From DATKWV01 sp035529405 (GTDB lineage Bacteria > Planctomycetota > Phycisphaerae > Sedimentisphaerales > Anaerobacaceae), in contig DATKWV010000112.1 of NCBI GenBank assembly GCA_035529405.1, forward strand, positions 1-12,365: a stretch of 12,365 nt of DNA. Reading direction: 5' to 3'. Position 1 is the first letter of the stretch; every line of letters starts with the position of its first letter. A program made the position numbers and the translations under genes. Below the pieces are notes generated by a model. It had not been told where the DNA came from, did no database searches, and worked only from the letters and a program-made list of their open reading frames with translations. Below, piece after piece: positions 5,524 to 12,365 of the stretch.

Positions 5524-6999
5524 TTAATCTTTGCTCAAAGGCAGCAGAATCAACTGGGTATAGCGTCCGTTATATACCAGCAGCAAAACACTTTCGTTTT
5601 TGCCTGCCTTTTCCATAGCGCTGCTGAAGTCCTTTATATTCGAGACCTTTTTGCGGTTGACCTCCTGAATCAGCACCCCGGGCCTGATACCTGTTTGTGC
5701 AGCCGAAGAATCAGGTTCGACCTTTGTCACGATTACGCCGCTAAGACCTTGGTAGCCGAAACGTTCGGCCAGCTCATCGCTAAGGTTTTCAACGGTAAAC
5801 CCGAGTTTCTCCAGCGCCTTGGAGCCTTCGGCGGCGGCCAGCATCTCCTCAGAGCGCTTACCGAGCTGGGCGGTAACGTCTTTGCGCTTGCCGTCACGGA
5901 TAATAACAAGATTTACATCAGTACCCGGCTTGAGCATCGCCACACGGTTGCGAAGCTCGTTTGGCGCCTTAAGCTTCTCGCCCTCAAATTCGATTACCAC
6001 GTCGTAGCGCTTCATACCCGCTTTTTCGGCAGCGGAATCCTTCATAACATCGGTAATTACCACACCTTCAGTGTCCTCCAGCCCCATAGATTTGGCCATA
6101 TCGGGGGTAAGCTGGTCGATATAAACACCAAGCGCCCCGCGTTCTACAGTGCCGCCTTCGATAATCTGCTGGTAAACAGACTTGGCCATGTTAACCGGTA
6201 TGGCCATCCCGATACCCATACTGCCTCCGCTGCGCGTAACTATGGCCGTGTTAATACCAACGACCTGTCCGTCCAGGTTAATCAGAGGTCCGCCGGAATT
6301 GCCTGGGTTAATGGCGGCGTCGGTCTGGATAAAATCCTCGTACTCACTCAGGCCCATCCTTCTGCCGGTGGCACTGACGATACCGCTTGTTACGGTGTGA
6401 CTTAACCCGAACGGGTTGCCGATTGCCAGCACCCATTCGCCGACTTTGAGCTTATCAGAATCCGCAAGTTCGAGGAAGGACAGGTTCTCGGCATCGATTT
6501 TCACCACCGCTACGTCGGATTCCGGGTCGGTACCAACCACTTTGGCATTCTTAAACTCCCTGCCGTCAGAGAGTTTGACAGTGACTTTTTCGGCTTCGCG
6601 CACGAGGTGATTGTTGGTCAGGATATAGCCGTCGGACGAAACGATGAAACCCGAACCCTGGGCCACTTGGCGAGACTTGGGCCGAGGCTGGGGCTGGCGC
6701 TGTGGGAACTGGCGGCGGAAGAAAAAATCGAAAAAGTCGTCATCGAACGGTTCACCAAAGGGCCCGTCCCGCATAGGCGAGTACTGGCTTGCAACGGTTT
6801 TTTCGCTGAACAGGCCGACCACCGCGGGAGAGCTTTTTTCGGCGATTTCGACGAATGCCTTGCCAATCTGGCGCACGGCATCAATACCGTCACTTTCGGC
6901 GGCATAGCCAAACGGCCCGGCTGAAAATAAGACAAATACAAGAAGTGCTGCTGTTAGAACAGAACAGGTAAGGTTTTTTTCTTTTGCTGTGACAGGCAT
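5524..6999 (-). CDS. degP: DegP/HtrA-type periplasmic serine protease
   Basis: A 491-residue ATP-independent protease/chaperone of the Do family, which degrades or refolds damaged envelope proteins. A signal peptide covers residues ~1-34 (hydrophobic VLTAALLVFVLFSAG, cleavage near GYAA). A Phe- and Pro/Gln-rich linker follows (~80-112), matching the LA-loop region of the family. The protease domain has a complete triad: H131 in TNNHLV, D162 in ESDVAVVKI and S235 in NPGNSGGPL. Two PDZ domains follow, ~284-375 and ~392-487, with the carboxylate-binding GVYI and GVIV stretches. Length and order match the two-PDZ Do proteins (DegP/DegQ/MucD); which of these it corresponds to cannot be told. GGAGGT lies 6 bases before the ATG. 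The gene is single, divergent from the YbaK-type gene, with its own promoter and terminator. Confidence 0.95.
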   Translation of the reverse strand: MPVTAKEKNLTCSVLTAALLVFVLFSAGPFGYAAESDGIDAVRQIGKAFVEIAEKSSPAVVGLFSEKTVASQYSPMRDGPFGEPFDDDFFDFFFRRQFPQRQPQPRPKSRQVAQGSGFIVSSDGYILTNNHLVREAEKVTVKLSDGREFKNAKVVGTDPESDVAVVKIDAENLSFLELADSDKLKVGEWVLAIGNPFGLSHTVTSGIVSATGRRMGLSEYEDFIQTDAAINPGNSGGPLINLDGQVVGINTAIVTRSGGSMGIGMAIPVNMAKSVYQQIIEGGTVERGALGVYIDQLTPDMAKSMGLEDTEGVVITDVMKDSAAEKAGMKRYDVVIEFEGEKLKAPNELRNRVAMLKPGTDVNLVIIRDGKRKDVTAQLGKRSEEMLAAAEGSKALEKLGFTVENLSDELAERFGYQGLSGVIVTKVEPDSSAAQTGIRPGVLIQEVNRKKVSNIKDFSSAMEKAGKNESVLLLVYNGRYTQLILLPLSKD

Positions 7000-7005
7000 T
7001 TTTTT

Positions 7006-7011
7006 ACCTCC
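7006..7011 (-). promoter_or_regulatory. Strong ribosome binding site of the degP gene
   Basis: GGAGGT on the minus strand, 6 bases before the ATG at 6999. Confidence 0.85.
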
Positions 7012-7053
7012 AAATTGGTTAACGGTATAATCGTTGCGTTCAGTAATGTTACG

Positions 7054-7083
7054 ATTTTATTAACAACAGGTTCAGGATGTCAA
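7054..7083 (-). promoter_or_regulatory. Sigma70-type promoter of the degP gene
   Basis: On the minus strand TTGACA (7083-7078), an 18-base spacer and TAAAAT (7059-7054). Predicted start near 7047, giving a leader of about 48 bases. No extracytoplasmic sigma (GAACTT) signature was seen, which would suggest constitutive expression. Confidence 0.65.
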
Positions 7084-7208
7084 TGAGTTTTTGGTGCAAA
7101 AACCTGCAAAAAGGCCGAAAAAACGCAGGTAACAGGTCCTCAATCCGGAGCCGCAAAAGCGGAAAACCGGCTCTGGGGCCCAAAGACAGAATTTTTTGAC
7201 CTTGGCTA

Positions 7209-7237
7209 TTGACAGGGTTGTTTTCAAAGACGAGAAT
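7209..7237 (+). promoter_or_regulatory. Possible promoter of the YbaK-type gene
   Basis: Consensus TTGACA at 7209-7214, 17-base spacer and GAGAAT (four of six matches). It is correctly placed, 50 bases before the start codon, but the -10 is weak. Confidence 0.35.
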
Positions 7238-7286
7238 TATATGCGAAGCTGTTTAATAATTTCCAGCTTTTTGGGGAGAATTGACC

Positions 7287-7751
7287 ATGTCAGTGATAGA
7301 ATTTTTGGACAAATCAGAAGTCAGCTACCAGGTTACGGTACATCGGCCGGTTTTTACCGCCCAGCATATGGCGGCGGTCGAGCATGAGTCCGGTAAATAC
7401 GTGGCCAAACCGGTAGTCGTCAAGGCTGACGACAAGTATTATATGTGTGTGCTTTCAGCAAGCGACAAGGTTGACTTAAACGCCCTGAAAAAACAGCTGA
7501 ACGCAAAATCCGTCCAGCTTGCCACCGAAAAAGAAATGACGCAGCTTTGCAAGGACTGTGAACTCGGGGCCGAACCGCCCTTCGGCAGCCTCTATGACAT
7601 GCCTACCATTATCGACAAGGTCCTTGAAAAAGACGACCACATCATGTTCCAGGCAGGCTCACATGAAAAGGCCATCCGTATGAGTATGGATGATTACCGC
7701 AAGCTGGCTGCACCACGGGTACTTGAGTTCAGTTACAGGGCCGGGCTGTAA
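7287..7751 (+). CDS. YbaK/EbsC-type aminoacyl-tRNA editing protein
   Basis: A 154-residue stand-alone editing-domain protein. Relatives (YbaK, ProX, the INS domain of ProRS) hydrolyse wrongly charged aminoacyl-tRNAs such as Ala-tRNA(Pro) or Cys-tRNA(Pro). Family marks: H19-x-PVFTAQ near the N-terminus, AKPVVVK around the conserved K41, VDL at 62-64, the LATEKEM turn at 78-84, EPPFGSLYDMPTIID at 96-110 and GSHEKAIRMSMDDY at 124-137. The ATG at 7287 is preferred over the in-frame TTG at 7281 because GGGGAG (7273-7278) lies 8 bases before the ATG but only 2 before the TTG. Single gene, cytoplasmic, divergent from degP. Which mischarged tRNA it clears cannot be read from the sequence. Confidence 0.88.
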   Translation: MSVIEFLDKSEVSYQVTVHRPVFTAQHMAAVEHESGKYVAKPVVVKADDKYYMCVLSASDKVDLNALKKQLNAKSVQLATEKEMTQLCKDCELGAEPPFGSLYDMPTIIDKVLEKDDHIMFQAGSHEKAIRMSMDDYRKLAAPRVLEFSYRAGL

Positions 7752-7777
7752 AATTAAACCTTGTACGGTCAATACCT

Positions 7778-7794
7778 GTACCGGCTGCCGGTAC
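7778..7794. repeat. Perfect inverted repeat between convergent genes
   Basis: GTACCGGC-T-GCCGGTAC, 8-base arms around one base, lies in the 110-base gap between the convergent YbaK-type and aminotransferase genes. It could fold as a 6-bp stem with a GCTGC loop and help end transcription, but no T run follows on either strand. A weak 4-bp stem followed by T5 lies at 7802-7817. Confidence 0.45.
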
Positions 7795-7861
7795 TATATC
7801 GACAGATAACTGTTTTTGCGCAACGCTACCTATGAGTTTCAGGTACAGTCGGCAGTAACCA

Positions 7862-8950
7862 TCACTTGATTTCCTCGTCAATCCAGCCCACAAGCTCTTT
7901 CAAATCCTCAAGCGTTATGTCTCCCATGTGGGCGATGCGGAAGGTCTGGTCTTTGAGTTTGCCATAGCCGTTGCCGAATATGGTATTATGCTTTTGCTGC
8001 ACAGCATTTATCACCTCGGAAACGCTGATGCCGGTATTGTTTTTTACTGTTGTAAGGGTGTTTGAGGCGTATTTTTCCTCGCAAAACAGTTCGAACCGGT
8101 CTTTTGCCCAGTTCCTGACGAATTCAGCCATATTTTTGTGTCGCTGCCAGACATTCTCCATTCCCTCCTGAACCAGCTTCTTGCACTGGTAGTTAAGGGC
8201 CATAATATGGGGGATATTGGGCGTAGTGAGCGTCTGGTTCTTGGCGGCGGCCTTTGCCCAAAGCTGAAAATCAAAATAATAACCCCGGCCGGGGACGTTT
8301 TTACTTTTTTCCAGCGCCCGGTTACTAACAACGGCAACAGCCAGGCCCGGGGGGATGGCGAAGGCCTTCTGTACGGACGCAAATGTTACGTCCCAGCCCA
8401 GCCGGTCAAAGTGCAAAGGCAGCCCCACCATTGCGCTTACGGAATCGACAAATACCAGAACCTGCGGATACTTTTCTCTCAGCAGTTCGCTTATTTCATA
8501 AACCGGATTCATCAGGCCGGTACTTGTTTCACTGTAAACAAGAGTAATCGCAGCATATTTGCCGGCGGCCAGCTTGTCATCGATAATTTCAGCAGTGGTG
8601 GGTTTGCCCCAATCGACGGCAAGCACATCGACTTTTCTGCCGCAGTCCCTTGCCACGTCGGCCCACTTGTCACTGAAAGCTCCACAGCATGTTGCAAGAA
8701 CCGTTTCATCGAAACCCACACAATTGCGAATAGCGGCTTCCCAGATACCCGAAGCGGAAGACGTGGACAAAAACACGTTCTGGTCGGTATAAAGGATTTT
8801 TTTGAGCATCTCGACCGTTTCGCCGTGCAGCTGGGAATACTCCTTGCCGCGATGTCCGAGGGTTGGTCTCGCAAGCTGCTGAAGGACGTCATCATTGACC
8901 TTCACCGGACCGGGGATAAACAGTCTTGGGGGGTTTTTCCAATCTACCAT
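7862..8950 (-). CDS. Class V PLP aminotransferase (alanine-glyoxylate/phosphoserine type)
   Basis: A 362-residue cytoplasmic fold-type I PLP enzyme of the alanine-glyoxylate/serine-pyruvate aminotransferase family. Visible marks: FIPGPVKV near the N-terminus, the GHRGKEYS motif (32-39), the cofactor-contacting STSSASGIWEAA (62-73), D169 in VFVDSVSAM (PLP ring), the Schiff-base K195 in FASVQKAFAIPPG, and the substrate carboxylate arginine R338 in FRIAHMG. Length is normal. GGAG lies 7 bases before the ATG. It starts 22 bases after the DUF1015 gene and is surely cotranscribed with it. In bacteria and archaea that lack classical SerC, members of this group act as phosphoserine aminotransferases and often lie near serA; this role fits here but is inferred. 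Alternatives are alanine-glyoxylate or serine-glyoxylate transamination. Confidence 0.9.
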   Translation of the reverse strand: MVDWKNPPRLFIPGPVKVNDDVLQQLARPTLGHRGKEYSQLHGETVEMLKKILYTDQNVFLSTSSASGIWEAAIRNCVGFDETVLATCCGAFSDKWADVARDCGRKVDVLAVDWGKPTTAEIIDDKLAAGKYAAITLVYSETSTGLMNPVYEISELLREKYPQVLVFVDSVSAMVGLPLHFDRLGWDVTFASVQKAFAIPPGLAVAVVSNRALEKSKNVPGRGYYFDFQLWAKAAAKNQTLTTPNIPHIMALNYQCKKLVQEGMENVWQRHKNMAEFVRNWAKDRFELFCEEKYASNTLTTVKNNTGISVSEVINAVQQKHNTIFGNGYGKLKDQTFRIAHMGDITLEDLKELVGWIDEEIK

Positions 8951-8957
8951 ACAATTG

Positions 8958-8961
8958 CTCC
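8958..8961 (-). promoter_or_regulatory. Ribosome binding site of the aminotransferase gene
   Basis: GGAG on the minus strand 7 bases before the ATG at 8950, inside the 22-base gap after the DUF1015 stop codon. Confidence 0.7.
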
Positions 8962-8972
8962 TGTAAAAAAGC

Positions 8973-10283
8973 TTATAGTTTCTGAATCGTCAAACCCGAA
9001 TATACCTTGGGATAGAAAAAGGTCGATTTCTGAGGCATCCTGGCCCCTGTCCGGGCTGTCTTTTTTATCTGGTCAATCGTCGGAGGATTCATAAAGAAAG
9101 CAAGCTGTTTTCGGCCGGCGTCAACTTCAGCGATGGCCTGCTCTACGGTGTTTTCGGTGTCTTTGAGATATTCGACGTTGCGGCCAAGGGCCTGGTTTTC
9201 CTCACTGATAAACAAAAGTTTTTCCAGAACCAGCTTATGCAGCACGACAACATCAAGGCACTTCAAAACGGCCTTTATGTCGGGCGCAAAGGTATCAATG
9301 ATGCGATTGTCCTTAAGGACCGCTGTGTAAAAGGTCTTGTCTGCTGCGTACATACCGAACGCATTTCCTGCATTTGCCGGCTCTGTTCTCATCTGGTTGA
9401 ACATCTTTCGCATTGCCGCCGGCTTAGTTGCCGGTGAAGGGAAAAAGTATTCGGTGATTTCAAAATCTTTTCGTATATCGTTCAGCAGCCGGCCGAAATC
9501 AAAACCGTCCACACCACTGACTAAGCGGTGTGTGGCCAAAACCGCCAAATCCTTTGAACAGATGTTGGAAAAGGCGGTCATCTGATATGCAGCGGCAGGA
9601 TTCTTTGTCTGCCGGGCGTAAGAGACAGCCGCTGTATAACGATGATGACCATCGGCAATAACACAGTCTTTGTCGCGCATCATTTCAGCAACAGAAGTAA
9701 CCTGTTCGCCGGCGGTGATTGCAAAAAGCCGGTGGCGAACACCTTGCTCATCCGTAAAATCAATGACAGGCTGTTCGACAGTGACATCTTCAATAACTCT
9801 CTCGGCAATCCTTTTTTCGTCTTCGTAAAGCATAAAAACCAGCCCGGGTTGTGCGCCTGTGGCCTTCAGAAGGTTCAGGCGGTCGGCTACGGGGGCGTTG
9901 AGTGTGTGCTCGTGGGCCATGACGGTTTTGCCGAGCTGTTCTATTCTGGCCAAAGCTATGAAACTGCTGCGCTGATACGGGGTGTCGGCAAGCTGAAAAT
10001 TTTGTACATAAGCATAAACAGCTTCAACTGAATCCTGCTTCAAGACGCCCTGGTTAATCCAGCTATTAAGACAGCCGGCGGCCCTTGTGTATTGATTATT
10101 TGCGGGATTATCGCAGGGGTCGGTTCGGCCTTTTATAATTCGCACGATATTATACCTGCTCTTTTCGTAAAGCCGGTTTTGCAGGGCCGGGTCTATAACA
10201 TCGTAAGGCGGCGCAATACATGCACCCACGTCGCCCACGACGGCCTTGTCGAACCTGAACGCCTTGAACGGTTTAATTTCCAC
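8973..10283 (-). CDS. DUF1015 family protein (COG4198), possible serine-pathway enzyme
   Basis: A 436-residue cytoplasmic protein of the DUF1015 family. Function is not established. Family marks: MEIKPFKAFRFD at the start, IAPPYDVI (23-30), NIVRIIKG (45-52), HEHTLNAPVADRLNLLKATGAQPG (begins 124) and DGHHRYTAAVSY (211-222). The DGHHR loop resembles, from memory, the G-x-x-R/DGHHR motif of the ParB/SerK superfamily, which includes free-serine kinases; this is a lead, not a proof. The start is GTG at 10283; no clear ribosome binding site is seen, but the start agrees with the family's N-terminal motif. First gene of an operon with the class V aminotransferase 22 bases downstream. This pairing, often with serA, is one I recall from planctomycetes and other phyla and suggests a step in serine or phosphoserine metabolism. 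Confidence 0.88.
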   Translation of the reverse strand: MEIKPFKAFRFDKAVVGDVGACIAPPYDVIDPALQNRLYEKSRYNIVRIIKGRTDPCDNPANNQYTRAAGCLNSWINQGVLKQDSVEAVYAYVQNFQLADTPYQRSSFIALARIEQLGKTVMAHEHTLNAPVADRLNLLKATGAQPGLVFMLYEDEKRIAERVIEDVTVEQPVIDFTDEQGVRHRLFAITAGEQVTSVAEMMRDKDCVIADGHHRYTAAVSYARQTKNPAAAYQMTAFSNICSKDLAVLATHRLVSGVDGFDFGRLLNDIRKDFEITEYFFPSPATKPAAMRKMFNQMRTEPANAGNAFGMYAADKTFYTAVLKDNRIIDTFAPDIKAVLKCLDVVVLHKLVLEKLLFISEENQALGRNVEYLKDTENTVEQAIAEVDAGRKQLAFFMNPPTIDQIKKTARTGARMPQKSTFFYPKVYSGLTIQKL

Positions 10284-10320
10284 ACTCGTACCCGGCTAAG
10301 TTACTTTATTTACAGAGCTT

Positions 10321-10491
10321 ATGGCCAAAGGTATTCGTCCTGTCACAAATGCCCGAATACAGAACCGCAAAGGGTACCAGATAAAATATAAATTGTCAAA
10401 TGATGTCGAACGCTGTTTTGGTTATGATAACCTGGAAAATCCCATCGGTGAAAGTGACGAATTGAAACAATTATCGAAAAAAGTATTGTGA
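10321..10491 (+). CDS. Possible small protein, 56 residues
   Basis: An open frame from ATG 10321 to TGA 10489-10491, beginning MAKGIRPVTN and ending LKQLSKKVL, with an upstream in-frame stop at 10297. The translation is a plausible soluble, basic and mixed-charge protein (NRKGYQIKYKLSNDVERCF in the middle), and the ORF ends 23 bases before the next gene. Against it: only a short AGAG 3 bases before the ATG, no homology that I recognise, and overlap with the possible DUF1015 promoter on the other strand. It may instead be untranslated leader. Confidence 0.3.
   Translation: MAKGIRPVTNARIQNRKGYQIKYKLSNDVERCFGYDNLENPIGESDELKQLSKKVL
10371..10399 (-). promoter_or_regulatory. Possible promoter of the DUF1015-aminotransferase operon
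   Basis: On the minus strand TTGACA (10399-10394), 17-base spacer, TACCCT (three of six matches, 10376-10371). The -35 is perfect and well placed, about 90 bases before the start codon; the -10 is poor. It overlaps the possible 56-residue ORF on the other strand. Confidence 0.3.
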
Positions 10492-10495
10492 TAAT
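10487..10495 (+). promoter_or_regulatory. Possible extended -10 promoter
   Basis: TG-T-GATAAT. A TTGAAA lies at 10462-10467 but the spacing (22) is too long for a -35. A start near 10502 would leave a very short leader in front of the GAGGTGA ribosome binding site at 10504-10510. Confidence 0.3.
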
Positions 10496-10514
10496 TGATT
10501 TATGAGGTGAAAAA

Positions 10515-10880
10515 ATGGATAAGGAACAGGTCAAAAAAATAATCGACAATCCGTTTGAATACGATGAGTCCAAAGAAGATTCTTACTGCTCTATGTTAAG
10601 GGACTTATTCAGTAAAAAAATGCGCTGGGTTATGATCAATCTTTATGTATGGTCTTTTTTCTTCATGGCTCTGGCTATTATTAGCGCCGTCCAATTCTTC
10701 AGAACCGACCAGACCAGATACCACATTATGTATGCGACCATCTGTCTTGGTTGTTCCCTAAGCATTGGCTTCTGTAAGGTTATCACGTTCGTGATGCTCC
10801 AAAGACACAGTGTGAAACGAGAAATAAAGAGGCTGGAGCTTCGGGTCGCTGAATTGAACCAGACAGTGAAAAACAAATAA
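10515..10880 (+). CDS. Small two-helix membrane protein, DUF6768-like
   Basis: A 121-residue inner-membrane protein. A polar N-terminal segment of ~37 residues (MDKEQVKKIIDNPFEYDESKED...) is followed by two hydrophobic helices, ~38-61 (WVMINLYVWSFFFMALAIISAV) and ~72-92 (YATICLGCSLSIGFCKVITFV), and a short charged, coiled-coil-like tail with REIKRLELRVAELNQ at ~101-115. This tail and the order of parts match, from memory, the DUF6768 proteins common in planctomycetes, which lack a known function. GAGGTGA lies just before the ATG. The next small membrane gene follows 34 bases later, so the two probably form an operon. It is divergent from the DUF1015 operon. Confidence 0.75.
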   Translation: MDKEQVKKIIDNPFEYDESKEDSYCSMLRDLFSKKMRWVMINLYVWSFFFMALAIISAVQFFRTDQTRYHIMYATICLGCSLSIGFCKVITFVMLQRHSVKREIKRLELRVAELNQTVKNK

Positions 10881-10900
10881 CAGAAACTTTATTGTTTATT

Positions 10901-10908
10901 GAAAGGGG
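10901..10908 (+). promoter_or_regulatory. Ribosome binding site of the four-helix membrane gene
   Basis: GAAAGGGG ends 6 bases before the ATG at 10915, supporting this start over the GTG at 10918. Confidence 0.6.
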
Positions 10909-10914
10909 CCGCAA

Positions 10915-11325
10915 ATGTGTGGGTTAAAAATCTGCCTGTGGATAGCAGGTATCTTGTGCCTGCTGAGCGTATTTGCGATGTTTTTGCCTATGTCGGTCTG
11001 GGAACCCATTGCAAAGGCATTTGATGCGCAGTTTGAATTGCCGGATTCGCCGCTGTTCGAGTATACGGTTCGCCTGATGCTGGCTACATACGCTGGAATA
11101 GGGGTGTTTTTTATCATTCTTGCGCTTCGACCCTTGGATTACGGGATTATGGTGCCGTTCTCAGGTCTGGCTGCTGTTGTTCTGGGAGCTGTTTGTGCGA
11201 TAACGGGGCTGGCCGTGGGAATGCCTGTCCTGTGGTTCTTGGGTGATTCTATATCCTGCGCGGTATTGGGTATTCTCGTTCTGCTGTTCTGGCGAAAGGC
11301 AAAACAGACTTCCGGGCCTGTCTGA
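10915..11325 (+). CDS. Four-helix inner-membrane protein of unknown function
   Basis: A 136-residue hydrophobic protein with four predicted membrane helices: ~4-25 (LKICLWIAGILCLLSVFAMFL), ~50-70 (YTVRLMLATYAGIGVFFIILAL), ~77-102 (GIMVPFSGLAAVVLGAVCAI...) and ~105-128 (PVLWFLGDSISCAVLGILVLLFW), ending in a basic tail RKAKQTSGPV. The segment between helices 1 and 2 (SVWEPIAKAFDAQFELPDSPLFEY) is the only sizable polar loop. No catalytic or transport motif is visible and I do not recognise the family. It follows the DUF6768-like gene closely and converges with the glutamate synthase gene; the 34-base gap shows no clear terminator. Confidence 0.7.
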   Translation: MCGLKICLWIAGILCLLSVFAMFLPMSVWEPIAKAFDAQFELPDSPLFEYTVRLMLATYAGIGVFFIILALRPLDYGIMVPFSGLAAVVLGAVCAITGLAVGMPVLWFLGDSISCAVLGILVLLFWRKAKQTSGPV

Positions 11326-11359
11326 ATCTTTTCCCGGCCGAACCACCGGTGTAGGGTAT

Positions 11360-12365
11360 TTATTGTTCGGCTTTCTGTGCCAGATAGCGGTTTATAGCGG
11401 CGGCGGCGGTTCTGCCGTGGCCCATGGCCTGTATGACGGTAGCGGCACCGGAGACAATGTCTCCGCCGGCATAAATACCATCCAGCGAAGTCCTGCAGTC
11501 TTCGTCCACGACAATGTTTCCCCATTTGTTGAACTGAAGGCCCGCGGTGGTCTGACGGATTAAGGGATTTGCGATATTGCCTATGGCTATAATCATCGTG
11601 TCAACGTCTATGGTAAACTGTGAGCCTTCTACGGGTATGGGCCTTCTTCTGCCTGATTCGTCCGGTTCGCCCAGTCTGTACCTGAGACATTCGACAGCCG
11701 TTACGTGGCTATCTTTGTCGCCAAATATCTTTTTGGGGCTGACCAGCGTATGAAATTCTACGCCTTCCTGTTTTGCGTGATGAACTTCCTCTACCCTTGC
11801 GGGCATTTCTTTTTCCGTCCTTCGGTACAGCAGCAGGACTTTTTGGGCCCCGAGTCTTATGGCGGTTCGGGCAGTATCCATAGCCACGTTGCCCCCGCCG
11901 ACAACGCCAACTCTTTTGGAAACGGCGATTGGGGTATCAGCACCTTTGCCGAAATCGTAGGCCCGCATAAGATTGGCACGGGTCAGATACTCGTTTGCAC
12001 TGTAAACACCGACAAGCGATTCGCCTTCAATACCCATAAAGCTCGGCAGACCCGCACCTACACCGATGTAAACCGCGTCAAAACGGTATTCGTTACTGTC
12101 CCCTGGCCGGCTGTGCTGTACAGTTGGCGATGTCTGCAAAACATCGTGGTTCATCATCTGCTCGATGGTAAGGGTCCTGCCGACAACAAAATTGCGCACG
12201 ATTTTAACGCCCATTTTTTCCAGGACTGCAATCTCATCGTGTACGATTTTTTTGGGCAGCCTGAATTCCGGGATTCCGTAAACCATCACGCCGCCGGTCT
12301 TGTGAAAGGCCTCGAAGACAGTAACATCGTGTCCTGCCCTGGCCAAGTCCGCTGCAGCTACAATG
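11360..12365 (-). CDS. gltA: NADPH-dependent glutamate synthase, small-subunit type (GltA), 5' end cut off
   Basis: The FAD/NAD(P)H-binding part of a glutamate synthase small-subunit-type protein, which passes electrons from NADPH for glutamate formation, or acts as a related NAD(P)-oxidoreductase. The frame stays open to the window end; the TTG at 12346 is an internal leucine, since the upstream codons read IVAAAD before LARAGHDVTVFE, as in the FAD-binding GxGPAG helix. The N-terminal Fe-S domain is outside. Visible marks: GGVMVYGIPEFRLPK, the second Rossmann motif VGVVGGGNVAMDTA (~11862-11905), YRRTEKEMPAR, LGEPDESGRRRP, and the C-terminal FAD motif GIYAGGDIVSGAATVIQAMGHGR. Between LTIEQMMN and FDAVYIGVG there are about 20 residues more than I expect from the family (LTIEEL...YDAVFIG), an apparent in-frame insertion at about 12086-12148. 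Confidence 0.92.
   Translation of the reverse strand, partial: IVAAADLARAGHDVTVFEAFHKTGGVMVYGIPEFRLPKKIVHDEIAVLEKMGVKIVRNFVVGRTLTIEQMMNHDVLQTSPTVQHSRPGDSNEYRFDAVYIGVGAGLPSFMGIEGESLVGVYSANEYLTRANLMRAYDFGKGADTPIAVSKRVGVVGGGNVAMDTARTAIRLGAQKVLLLYRRTEKEMPARVEEVHHAKQEGVEFHTLVSPKKIFGDKDSHVTAVECLRYRLGEPDESGRRRPIPVEGSQFTIDVDTMIIAIGNIANPLIRQTTAGLQFNKWGNIVVDEDCRTSLDGIYAGGDIVSGAATVIQAMGHGRTAAAAINRYLAQKAEQ
12086..12148 (-). repeat. Apparent in-frame insertion inside gltA, with an inverted repeat
   Basis: The segment encodes HDVLQTSPTVQHSRPGDSNEY, extra with respect to the family pattern. It contains the perfect 6-base inverted repeat CGATGT/ACATCG (12128-12146, loop of 7), the palindrome CTGTACAG, and GGGGACAG (12096-12103 on the minus strand) followed by TAACGAAT, resembling the dispersed motif at 4423 and 5271. 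The frame stays open. Its repeat origin is an inference. Confidence 0.45.

Noticed and set aside
5185..6405. Long plus-strand open frame (406 codons)
   Set aside because: It runs antisense through degP, starts in repeat DNA, and has no family features; the degP frame has a full triad, signal peptide and ribosome binding site.
7148..7173. GAGCCG...CGGCTC inverted repeat as a terminator or riboswitch
   Set aside because: It lies between divergent genes, upstream of the YbaK-type gene's predicted promoter and with no T run or known riboswitch core; probably chance.
8138..9094. Plus-strand open frame of 318 codons
   Set aside because: It is antisense to the aminotransferase and the DUF1015 end, both of which are strongly supported.
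11326..11359. CACCGGTG palindrome as a terminator between convergent genes
   Set aside because: An 8-base palindrome without loop or T tail is not a convincing terminator.

Overview
The window looks like chromosomal DNA of a planctomycete, probably of the Phycisphaerae/Sedimentisphaerales kind. The evidence is a PEP-CTERM sorted surface protein, a secreted HEAT-repeat protein set between sugar-catabolism enzymes, a small two-helix protein resembling the planctomycete DUF6768 family, and a long gene-poor spacer full of degenerate repeats. No phage, CRISPR, transposase, rRNA or tRNA gene was seen.

Layout. (1) 1-3525, plus strand: a sugar-catabolism operon with the 3' end of a Gfo/Idh/MocA oxidoreductase, a secreted protein with C-terminal HEAT repeats, and a TIM-barrel sugar phosphate isomerase/epimerase. 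(2) 3563-3589: a bidirectional hairpin terminator between this operon and a convergent PEP-CTERM gene (3656-4219, minus). (3) About 4260-5520: a gene-free stretch made of stacked repeats. It holds two copies of a ~190-bp unit that each carry a near-consensus sigma70 promoter and two conserved hairpins, 11-12 bp and ~15 bp tandem repeats, a GGGGACAG-type dispersed motif, a pair of degenerate 25-mers, a 69-bp inverted repeat, and recurring copies of one terminator hairpin. (4) 5524-6999, minus: a DegP/HtrA periplasmic protease with a clear promoter, divergent from (5) 7287-7751, plus: a YbaK-type aminoacyl-tRNA editing protein. (6) 7862-10283, minus: a two-gene operon of a DUF1015 protein followed by a class V PLP aminotransferase (alanine-glyoxylate/phosphoserine type), probably for serine metabolism. 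(7) 10321-11325, plus: a possible 56-residue ORF and two small membrane-protein genes. (8) 11360-12365, minus: the 3' part of an NADPH-dependent glutamate synthase small-subunit-type protein, with an apparent in-frame insertion that contains an inverted repeat and a GGGGACAG motif.

Most genes are ordinary housekeeping or catabolic genes. The strongest candidates for something undescribed are the duplicated promoter-hairpin unit at 4641-5055, in which one base pair of a hairpin has changed on both sides between the copies, the probable repeat-derived insertion within the glutamate synthase gene, and the DUF1015-aminotransferase pair with its DGHHR motif.
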